Assembly: GCA_031308135.1 (NCBI GenBank)
Contig: JAHLJT010000631.1
Coordinates: 159,564,921 to 159,628,920 of the forward strand
Direction of reading: 5' to 3'
Source of the DNA: Acheta domesticus
Taxonomy: Eukaryota; Arthropoda; Insecta; Orthoptera; Gryllidae
Length of the DNA stretch: 64,000 nt
Below, piece after piece: positions 49,401 through 61,400 of this stretch (positions within the stretch are counted from its first letter, which is position 1; every line of letters starts with the position of its first letter). Both the position numbers and the translations under genes were made by a program. The notes beneath the pieces are model-generated. The model was not told the DNA's origin. It worked only from the letters and a program-made list of their open reading frames with translations, and searched no databases.

Positions 49401-52400
49401 GCTAAGATCAATTAATACCATAGGAACACCACCAGTGCTTGCAACTAAGTGCTCGCACCGGACTCGCAGTAGAATGCGATAGAAGTGTTCGCGTGCCAAG
49501 TTGACGTAGCGATGGCACGCCCTGGCCGCTACTTCCGTGTGGACCACGATGCCTGCGGTCACTATGTGGGTAACTTTGAAGGTGTCCACTGAGGTCTCGC
49601 ACGTAGGCGCCCCCCGCCGCGCCGTTGAGTGAGCCACTGGTCGGCCTCCCGGCCCCAAAACAATTCCGAGTGCCGGAAGCTGTCGTCCGCGTACACGAGA
49701 ATGTTTAAGGGAACAGCAACAAACAAAAAGACTATCAATAAGATGTAAGTTAGCTTTAATTTGCTTTAGCAATTATATGTAATCCAGACCTTCCCGCAAC
49801 ACGAAATCATCTCTATCTCTCATTTTAGTACAATAATTTAATCCTCGTAAGCAGATGTGATATTTTCTTCATGTCACATGGTTTACTTTCCCCCTCTAGT
49901 ACCTCCTATAATTTCAAAGCAGTCGAGCAGCTGCCACCTCGAGGGGGTACTAAATCAGGGGGTACGTATCGCCCATGCTAAACAGCCGCTAGCTAGCGGC
50001 CAGTTGCAAGTTAAATTACAGTAGTGATAAAATTATCGTACCGCTTAATTCTTCTAATATCTAAAAGAACCAGAACGAAATATTTACTTGACACAAAAAA
50101 TTAATAATACAGTGCAAATTTTCAAAACCGTACATGTCTTATTTCTGTTCACATTCTGAAGCAAACGAAACAAAAAAAATGAAAGAAATGAAAATTCTGT
50201 GTAGAAATATAAAAAAGAAAGCGAATGGTGTTCTTAATTATTCCACTTGGTAGTTTATATGAATATTTACAGTCTTCCGAGAGTAAAACAAATTACGCTT
50301 CTCTGCGACTGCTTTGTAAAAGCAGATTAAATAGCAGATTAATCCCAATTTTGGCAAGGTAACTTTTAATTTGTTATCTGTTTTCCGTATTGTGACAGAT
50401 TTTTAACAAAATCGATTGAAATTTCCAATTTTATAGAATCTTTTAAACTACTACATTTTTATGGCTTGAAACACTAAAGTTTGATATAATCAAAAAGTCA
50501 ATTCTGAACTTTTGAATATTTACAGTAAATTGTAAAAGTCAAAACAGAATAAGACTTTTTCTTTTCTCATCCAAAATAAAATTTATGTTGATAGTAATTG
50601 TGCATTTAAACTATTTGGTGGTTTTTAGCTTTATTGCTAGGAATAAAATCATTACGATGACTGTCATTTCTTTCTATGTAAAGTATCTGGAGGCAATAGG
50701 AGCAACGAAAATTTATAATAAAAATCACCCTTGTGCCATCCGGATAACCGAGGTCGCTAAAACTGAAGATCTGTAGCTGCCTCGCGCCAGAGGGTTTGCG
50801 CGTTCGAGTCACGCCCGCGGCATGGACGTTTGGGTGAGTCTATAGGTTTGTGATTGTCCATTCATTCTTCTTCACCATCATTTACTCCATCCCCCCAAGG
50901 CTATTTGCACTTGCCCCCAGAAGAATGTGCTCATAGTGCAGGAGCACGGCGGGGGGTAATGGCGGTCTGGCAGATGCCTCGGTGAGTGACTGGCCCTCGG
51001 AGAATACGGTTGTACCCGTCTCTAAATGCATTAGTCGAGAAGTTTTCACCATCTGGGTGAATGAGCTCACCAGTTGTTGGGGTCGATGGCGTCGTGGTGC
51101 AGCAGCGCGCGGAAGACGGGCAGGTCGCGGTGCTGCAGCGCGGCCAGCAGCTGCACGTGCGGGTCGGGCGACGCGAGGCTCTCGAGGCGGCGCGGCGGCA
51201 GGAAGCGCACCAGCTCCGGGAAGCGCTTGCGGATCATCTCGCGCACCGACTTGCCGTTGCTCACGCGCGAGCAGTCCAGGTTCAGCCGCTCGCGCCCGTG
51301 CTCCAGCATCACCTGCGCACGCACCCTTCTTCTCGGGCTTCGTTTGGGTAGGGAGGATTGATTGATTGATTGATTGTTACTGATTCCGGGCGCTTCTACA
51401 GAGGTTATTAGTCCCGTAGGTGTAGTGCGTGATTTTATTCCGGGAGGTAGCGGTGATATTTTCCCCGTTGGATGGCGAGATCCGGCGCCGACCTATCGTC
51501 GACTAGCGGGGTGTTACCCTCAACCAGGTATCTTCCACAAACGCGGCACCGCCTCAGCCAGGACAAGCTCTAAGCTCCCGACTGGTCTCATGGCATGTGT
51601 GGTAGTGTAGTGCATGTTAGTGTGTGTGTGTGTGTGTGTGTAAGGGGTGAGGATAGGACAAGGAAGAGGAAGGAAAGATCGCGCGCGGTCCGTGGCCCGT
51701 TCCTTGGGGTATTGTTCTGGCATTCGCCTGGTGTTGATTGGAGAAACCTCGGATCGACCTGAACTACCGATCAGCGCAACCGGCCGCTATAATTCTCCTC
51801 CAGACAGCGACTGAATTCGACCTAGCTGACAAGCTAGTGTCGAAAATCCTGCCGCCGTCAGGACTCGAACCTAGGACCTCCCGGTAAGAGGGACTGCAGT
51901 GACATCCGTTGATGCACAGAGTCATCTCTCCCAGTTGTAAGGAGGAACTGCATCATATTTTCACTTGTATAACACTGGCACACACAAACAAAAGTTGTCA
52001 CACCCAAAAATTTGATCCAAAGATGTCAACGCTCTGAACCCCAATGTGAAGAATTACGCCACCGCCTCCAGTTCCTTTTTTAAATCGCGAAAAACTCAGA
52101 GAAATTTACAATTTACTATTTCATGGTGATTCATGAATCCAATTACGAAGATAGAAGCAAAATCATAAGTTTTTTACTAATAAGTCATCCAAAAACGGTT
52201 TTTTGGATATAATTTTAAAGCTGAAGTTTAATTCTTAAAATGTACCCCCAAAAATCTCCTCAATCCCAACATTCAATAATCATCAAATGAAAAGTATTGA
52301 ACATTACATTTCCTGTGTCTCAAGACAATACCCGAAAAGATGCGACCTGAATGCGTTTAACCGGAGGAGGCGTGCGTGCGGGTGGCGTGCTCACCTGGAT

Positions 52401-55400
52401 GCGCTCGTTGTAGTGCAGCAGCACGGCGGTGGTGATGGCGGTCTGGCCGATGCCGTCGGGGCGGTTCACCTCGAAGTGCGGGTGGTCCATGAGCATGGCG
52501 ATGCAGCGCAGGTGCGGCTCCGTGTCCAGGATGGTCCAGGAGGGCGACGCCATGTAGTGCAGCGCCGTGCTGCCCTCCTTGTCCACGGCGCGCACGTCGG
52601 TGCGGCTGTCGCCCAGCAGAAGCCGCAGCGCCTCCTCGTGGCTCTGCCGGGGCAGCGCACGCGCGTGGCTGGGAATCGCTCCATTGCATCCCGTGCTGCG
52701 GTTTGCCTCTCACCCGATTCCTACTTAATCCGCGTTCACTTTCGGCGACCCCAGAATAGGCATCACAGGTAGCTCGATAACATTTGGTTTGATTTTCATT
52801 TAATCCCCTTTCACTTCTGGCTACTTCAGAAGGCATAGCCCGATAGCACTTGGTGCTTCGGTTTCCCTCTCACCCGATTCCTACTTAATCCGCGTTCACT
52901 TTCGGCGACCCCAGAATAGGCATCACAGGTAGCTCGATAACATTTGGTTTGATTTTCATTTAATCCCCTTTCACTTCTGGCTACTTCAGAAGGCATAGCC
53001 CGATAGCACTTGGTGCTTCGGTTTCCCTCTCACCCGATTCCTAATGAATCCGCGTTCACTTTCGGTGACCCCAGAATACGCAGCACAGGTAGAACGATAA
53101 CATTTGGTTTGATTTTCATTTAATCCCCTTTCACTTCTGGCTACTTCAGAAGGCATAGCCCTGTTCGGGCCCACAGCAAAGCAGAAATAAATACGTTCAC
53201 AAGCAAGGCAGAACAGTTGAATTGCGTAATCGGCAGAGCGCGGCCGTTGAGTAGGTGTCACATATCGCCTTCACATCCGTTGTTCCGCGTATTCTCCCAA
53301 CGGACGGCAACGGACGAGCGTGGCCGCTCGTACGTGCCCGCCTGCCCAACTCGCCCCCACAGCTTGGTCCGTTGGAGGAGCAACGGACAAAAACTGCCAG
53401 ATCATTGCAAATCCAGATCAAATGGCAAATGGTAATTGGCCATCGCCATCCCCACCTCTGCCGCGTGTGTGAGCCCTTTTCTAACGTCTCTGCCCCAACC
53501 GAATTCGGCTTAACCGACTTCGTTAGTCCGCATAAAGACACCGTGCAAGATAGACGCGTGTGTTAGGGCTCCGCGCAGTAGCGTGTAAAGAATCTATAAT
53601 CGTGCAAATGAGCTGCATACGGCTCGCACATAAATTGTTTAATCGTGGCAGTGCACGCTTTAATTGTGTCTGTCGCTCTTGCGTGGATTTGCGCCCGCAA
53701 TTTTGGATGAACTATGTAACTCGCGGCTGCTTCTGGTCGGCGTAAGGTAGCCACGGCGGTCCAAGGTGTCACTACAATGACTACGCTTGGACAGGTGTAT
53801 TAATGCACCAAGAGAAAGTTTCATCTTAATTCTGTGCTTCTTGTGCATTTACTGTGTGAATACTGTACATTTACTTATTAAATATTGTTTGTGCTGGAAA
53901 CGTGCTCGTATATGCATCCTGCACTCCTGCGCCAATCCCAAGAGCTATCAAAGGGTTTCGGGACTACTGTACTTCAACAATACAGTCCATTCATACAGTC
54001 CACTCATGAACATTAAGTGTATAGTAGCCCCGAACAAGCCCGATAGCACTTGGTGCTTCGATTTCCCTCTCACCCGATTCCTACTTAATCCGCGTTCACT
54101 TTCGGTGACCCCAGAATAGGCAGCACAGGTAGAACGATAACATTTGGTTTGATTTTCATTTAATCCCCTTTCACTTCTGGCTACTTCAGAAGGCATAGCC
54201 CGATAGCACTTGGTGCTGCGGTTTCCCTCTCACCCGTATCCTATTGAATCCGCGTTCACTTTCGGCGACCCCAGAATAGGCATCACAGGTAGCTCGATAA
54301 CATTCGGCGAGCCGGTTTCCCTCTCATTTGCTTTTCATTTAATCCCCTTTCACTTCTGGCTAGCTCAGAAGGCATAGCCCAATAGCCCCTGGTGCTTCGG
54401 TTTCCCTCTCACCTGTGCCCTAGTTAGTACCCTTTCACTTTTGACTACCTCAAAAGGCATAGCCCGAGTGGTCGGTCTATGCCTCCCACCTGGCATCCCC
54501 CTGTCCCGCTTCTTAATCCCCTTTCATTTTTGTCTACCTCAGAAGTCACAGCCATATTGCACCCGGCGCGGTTTGGTACCACTCCTTGCACATAGTTTTG
54601 ACAACGATGCGCTGGCAATAGTGCGTTACTCGCGTCTGTATAATTTGCTGTGAATACTATAACAGTCAAATGTATTTCTGTTTGTTTCATTCATCAAAAT
54701 ATGACTGCTGCTCCTGAGTATCAAAATGAATGCAGAAATGCATCACAGGCGCACAAGTGGTTGAATTGGACGTTTTCAAGTAATAGTTGGTGTGCTTGTA
54801 GCGCAGAAATTCCAATATTTCAGTATTAGATAGCTGTTTCCAATGACATGAGAAAGTGTGTGCGGTTATAGAACTACTAGTTAAGGCTAATTACACATTT
54901 AATTGTCAAATTTGATTTGATGAGCTTAAAAAGAATTAGTTTTCGCCCTTGTGCTACGATTTGTAATGAGCTTTACAAGAGATGATTGCGGTGTGTTAAT
55001 ATGGGTAGCAATTGCGGTATTATAATATCACATATCCGTTATTTTGTGCGAGGATGTACGTGGTGTTGTAACACCATTAGTTGTTGTTGTTAGTGACAAT
55101 TCTTTGGCTGGTGTTTCGTGCCACACCTGTATTTGTATCATACACTGAACCACATTATTGTTGGTGTGACTGCCACAGATGCACTAGAAGGATATTTAAA
55201 AACGAATTGTGACTGACAAATACGTTCCGTCTGTGCAACATGATGACCTACCTGGAACGCCGCATAGTGCAAGGCAGTGCGACCAACATTATCTCGGGCG
55301 TTGGGGTCAGCTCCGGCTGCCAAAAGCGCTGCTGCAAATTCGTGGAGACCGGGCTTCGCGCACGCCAGCATCAACAGAGTGAACTGTGGAAAAATGCTTT

Positions 55401-58400
55401 CTGTAAAAGACGTAAATGAGGCTTATTTCTGACTTCAGAGTTCTACATATATTATTTTACAGAACTATAATTTAGAGAACTGTAATATATAGAACAAAAA
55501 TAGTTTTTCTAGTTTTAAATAAACTATCCATAAATTGTGTGTATTATAGAAAATGTAGTGTTCTAATTGTTAATTGATGTGCATGCATTATTATTTATAT
55601 TCGCATATTTGCAAGATCACTTTCAACTCTCATTTGAGATTTACAAATGTAGATACACACGCATAAATGTATTTGTAGTATATAATTATTTATTGGAAAC
55701 TGTATTGATGAAAATATTCAATGTCAATAAATATCAAGACAATTCATGATGCATTTCTTGTTATTTTCGCAAATAAGTTGACGTTTGCAGGATGTTTAAA
55801 TAACTTAAAGAAGCATTGTGGGATTGTGGTAACACAGATGTTGCTAAAAAAGATGTTGCGAAAAATGATGAAAAGTGCCAGAAAATATTATAGTGTTGCA
55901 ATACTTTCGAACTTGAATGTTCCTGGAAAGAATGTTGCCCAGAACATTACGGTTAGTTCAAAACCGGTCCCATGTGTACCTTGTTCTTGCCCAGAAACAT
56001 TCAATTAAGAAAAGTGGTTTGGAGATAACATCTAGATGACAGGATTTTTTATTATAATATGGTTAATAAGACTTAATAAAAGAGAGAATCTTGACGTACC
56101 ATGTTTAAAATCATTCATACAAGCGAGAACTTTTAGTATTAACGAGAGCGAGAACTTTTAGTAAAAAAAAATTATTAGAATTTTATATTCATGTCTGACA
56201 AATTAAAAAGATGTTGTGGTTTAAAAATTGTAGTCTTCGTAAATTAAACATTTTAAAAATTATTAACCAAAACGCATCGTCTAAAAAAATCATATTCCAA
56301 AGGAATGCAGAGCCAACTCAGATGGCCGAGGTAGCTAGTACTGACTGAGCGCCTCAGTCCGAAGGGTCGCGGGTTCGAGCCCATCCGTGAGCATGGTTGT
56401 TTGTTCTTTGTCTTTCATGTACGTATGTGGTCGCGGAAGGCCTTGTGAGTCTGCTGACCACAGACCGAGGAGCCTGTGTGTGTGTGTGTGTTTGTATTTG
56501 TGCGCGCGTGTGCGTGTTAATACGGTTAATATGAAATTCCCATGAGGGACATAGTGAGTACCGGGTGGATAGCCAAAATCGGCATCCTCTGGAGCTGGAA
56601 AAAGCCCAGGAAAAAAGGAATGAAAAAGTAAAATATAACGCAAGTTTTAAATATGTGATCATTTATTTAATAATAGCTGGTTTAAAGGACAATTACATGA
56701 ACATAAATTCAATAGGACTAAAACGTGTAGTCTGTACGTACACAACTTATGAACGTACCAACAACAGAAAGTAAATTCGAATCACTTCTCTTCTTTTCGA
56801 CTGGTTTGTTGGCCCTGCATCGACCCTGACCTGATGTAGTATTTTGGGAGAAAATTCAAGGATTCGCTCGCGTGACGCAACTTCCGTTTCCAGGAACGTC
56901 GTCAGTACGGAAGTTGAGTGAACTCACAAGCCGTGGGCAGCCGTGGGCACTAACCTTTCATATTCATCGGGTCATTTCCGTATTCGTGTTTCAAAACCAT
57001 TGGCCTCAACATGTATGCATAATATTACCATAATTCTTTTTTAATGCGTGATAACTGTTACTTAGTATTTAACAAGATTGTTGGGCATATTAGTAAAGAC
57101 TTTTGAATAATCAGACATTTTAATATAAAATATTTGCAGTGCTTCGAGTAGAGGTAAAGTTTATTTTCCCAGAATAATTATTGATTCAATTACAAATGTT
57201 TTACGAACATTGTTTCTAATAGAATCACACGTGGCTTAAATATTTAGAATTTCTAGAATGTTTAGAATGTATGTAAAGAAAGAAAGTAATATTTCATGAA
57301 ACATTATTTTCATGAATAAGTTAAATATCTTGTGAAAAAATTTGTTTGTTTCTTTTTTCGGCGTTTTCCTACAACAACAATATTGACGATAGCGATTGCT
57401 CTAATGAAATTTATTCTCCACAATTAGCTTTTTTCATTTCGGTCATGTACTTTTTTGAAACTTTCCGTGGTTTTCGAGAAATTTTCAGTGAAATAAAGGT
57501 AACATTAAAAATATATTTTAAGCAAGAATTTTCTGAAAGTCATATCTCATTTTTTTACACTTTTTGTAGAAATTGTGATGACTACATTGTGAGATAGGCT
57601 TATGACATAGACGTTATTTCGCTACATTCTTTGTTTTTTAATGAAAATATGTAGTAGTTTTGATATCTCTCTCATATCGCAATTATTTACATTACGCATA
57701 CGCGATTTGTATACATTTTTACTTTCCCGTATATACGTACGTATATATGGAGTAATATACGTAGTATAGGGTTATGTAATGCTGCGCGAAAACATGGCGA
57801 ATTTGCGACAGAAAAAAATTCATTGCCGGGCCCTATTAACAAAAATCTGGATAAAACCAGTTTGCTAAATTAAGACAAAAATCCCCGAACATGTAGTGTG
57901 CCCAGAATCCCAGTTCTGTAAGTCCTTGATTCCGAAAAACCAATTGAAAGCAAAACGTCCGTCTGTCCAGCCGCCCGTCTGCTCGTCCGTCCGCCCATCT
58001 GTGAACACTACTAGCGCCTAAACCATACGTACGATTTTTTCAAATTCAAGAACCCCCTGTCAATCTGGCTCGACTCAAATCTTTTAGATTTTGAAAAAGA
58101 TTCCTTAAAATTTGGGGGCACTTTACATGAAGCCGCCCAGGACACTTTCAATTTTTATTCGAAAAATACTTCCTTAATATTTCTTGTAAGAATAGAATAA
58201 AATACACTTATAAAGGTGGCATAAGTCCTAATTTCACTGTTAGCTCTGGATTTCCGAAAATTGCAAAAGTTTGAATTTTGTTCGGCGTCTTCCTACAACT
58301 ACAAAATTGCAGATAGAGATTTTTCCTTCAAATACAATTTGTTTTCCATAGAAAGTTCTTTCTTTAAGGTCATGAACATTTTTCCAAAATTTTAGTAGTC

Positions 58401-61400
58401 TTCGCGCAAAATTGTGTACAATATGTGCAATTTTTCAAACAAATACAAAAAACAAGAATTTCTCAAAAACCGCTCCAAATTTTTTTCTTTTAAATTTTGG
58501 TAACCGTACTGTATTAGATGCCACTAACACCATATTGCTCTATAATTTTGTTTTCCCAAAAATTGAAAAAATGTATTTTTTTTACTTTTCTCTCACGGTA
58601 ATATTTTTACTAGCGGCGATTTGTTGATATTATTATATGAATGAGTACATGTGCTTTAAATAATGTCAAGTAAAGTTTCTCGAAAACTCAACCGTTTTGG
58701 ATGAAAACTAGCTGAAAATTCCTCATTTTCAAAAACGCTTCAAACGCCATTTTTCATAAATGGCTCCAATTTTTTTCTTCAAATTTTTGGAACGGATAGG
58801 GCTAATTGCACTTTTTAATATGTCGTAAAATTTCTTTTGAGTTTTTTTTGTTTTTTTTTTTTAAATACACAAATGTATTTTTTAAATATATCTCACAACT
58901 TTAATATACACATTACCTGCAATTTGTAACATTATTGTGAGTGTAAGTGCTTCAAATGACTTCAAATGAAGTTTTTTGAAAACTGAAAAAGTTTCTGTGA
59001 AAAAACTTCAAATTTCGCATTTTTAGTTTCGCTTAAAAGCCATTTTCTTAAAAACGGCTACAAATTTTTAAAGGAAATTGCCAGTTAGGACGAGGTTTTA
59101 GCGTTCTTTAAGTATGATCAAATTGTTATTTTCGTTCTGCCATTAGGAAACCGAAAAATTAAGAAAATGTTTTAAAAAAAAATGTAATGAGGGCGGCGAT
59201 AGATGGCATCTTGCAAGAGTGTGTGGCAATTCTGAATAGCTAACCGAGACTCAAGGAAAAGAAAACTAATACGGGAAAGTCTGTGCCATTCTGTAGCACC
59301 ACTAGTTGTATAGGGGCGAGAAATTATGTATAAACATTCCCTGCAAACTCAGACGTTTTCTGCGAAAACGAGCTCCAAATTGAGACATTTTCAGATACGC
59401 TCAAAAGCCATTTCCCCGAAAACTGCTGAAAATGTTTTCTTTAATTTTTTTGTATGGATAGTACACTACATAAAATGACATTAATGCTGTTTTGATGTAT
59501 CTTTTTGTTGTTTTATTTTTCAAAATTAACCCAAATGCATTTTTTAAACATATATCTTATGTTGTTGGTATTTACAATATGGGCATTTTTTACACATCGA
59601 ATTTGTGAGTAGTATTCTTGAAGTTATATTTCAAGTCGACCATTAAGGAATCGAACAATTTTTTAAATGTGAAAAAGTTTCTTTAAATGCCAATAGATGG
59701 CAGCTGAGAAGAGGTTGGGACAAAAACGAAAAGATAGTTCAGACTAAAAGGATAAAAAACTCTGTGAAGGTCTGTATCATTCTGATGCACCACAAATTTA
59801 TTCGGGCAAAGCCCCGTAATATTTTTAAAAATCTTTCAAAAATATCAAACATTTGTCGTACATTATTGTTATCTAAGGCTGCATTTGCGTTTGCACTTTC
59901 GACGCTTGCAATTGAATAATTTAAAGAAATTTTCCACGCAGATCATTTAAGATTATCAACTGAGCGATCTAAGTGTTCATGTGCGGTGCAGCGAATGGCA
60001 TTCGTGCACGTAAATGCGTTCACTCGTAAACGCAGCCACTGACCTATCGAATCTTGCACTCCACAACAACGCTCGCACCAAAGAATTCATAAAAGCAACT
60101 ACAGGTACTAAAACTGCACGCACTTTCTCGACCGTATTTTCACGCAGAAATCTGCGAAAGTACTCAAAAGTTTTCGAAATGTTGTACATGACCTTATATC
60201 AAAATCTATCTTTAAGGAACAGTTTCATCAAGGGAAAACATGTTTTCATATTTTAGTTGTAGGAAGTCTCCGAAAAAAATTTGAACTTTAGCAATTTTCT
60301 ACAAATAACGGTTTTCAACGAACATGAGACTTGCACCATTCTCTTCCTTTACACTATCCAACAACAAAATTTAATCAAAATCAACGTAGCCATTTTTTCA
60401 TTTGGAAAATGTCCCAATATAAAGAACCCACAAAATTAAAATATCGATATCAAACTGAAGGGCCGCGACATCAGCCAGATCGATTGGGGAATGTCAATTT
60501 TGGAGAAAATCGGCTGAATGGTTTAGCAGCTAGCATTGTTCACAAAAAGACAGAGGGACAGACCGACGTTTTGCCGTCATTCGATTTTTCGACATCAAGG
60601 ACCCACGAAACATGGATTGTAACTACACCACGTGTTAGAGAATCTATTTTATAATTTGAGTAACTGGATTTATTCACTTAGTAATAAGAGTTTGTTTGTT
60701 TGTTTATTTAACGTCGCATCGACAACTAGGTCATTAGCGAGTTTATCTGCTGTAAATCCGCCGTTTTTGGGCGCAGCATTACGAAACTTCTTTCTACTCC
60801 GTTGCGAGAACGTAAAAATTGATTCTACAGTGCAACTGGAACTCCTTTTGAATCTGTATCCGCTGGAACATTAAATGTTAATAATAAATGTTATTGTAAA
60901 ATAAATTACATCAATACAGTGTCACCAGCGCACAAAATGCCACAAATTGCCATTTTGCGGAAGAAGGGTTTTATTCTAAGAGGCGATTGGCGTTTATTTC
61001 GCAGCGACAGAACGTTTCGCAGTTTAAAATTTTTGTCTTGTGAACTATCTTTATGTATTTTTTTGTAGTAAAATATACAGTTTAAGTAACATATTTCTCC
61101 ACTCAACCGATAAATTACGATTTTTGATATGTGTCTTGGGAATATAAGGAGGGAAGTTTTTAATTTCTTCTTAAATGATTCCTAAAGTTTTCCGCTGCAC
61201 TTTCGAAGTCGTTCAATATTTGTACATCAATGTTCATCGACATGACGTCTGGGCAAACATTTTACGAAATTCAAATTCAATTCATTTGTTGTATTTTAGA
61301 CTTGAGAGTTAAATTCAACCATATGTCTTTTTCTCTCTATTTCGCAATTTTCTCTACAATTTCAAACCCTTATGCTCCTTAAAAATTGTTTATCTGAAGT

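Noticed and set aside
52287..52836. Long frames over 52287-52836 on both strands
   Set aside because: Shadows of the GC-rich exon 52395-52643 joined to the 160-base repeat.
52986..54196. Repeated protein starting MPSEVARSERGLNENQ
   Set aside because: Translation of the 160-base tandem array; it recurs because the DNA repeats, with no gene context.
56318..56395. tRNA gene
   Set aside because: Has A and B boxes but a degraded fold and a SINE body with A-rich tail; the same body occurs at 10946-11097.
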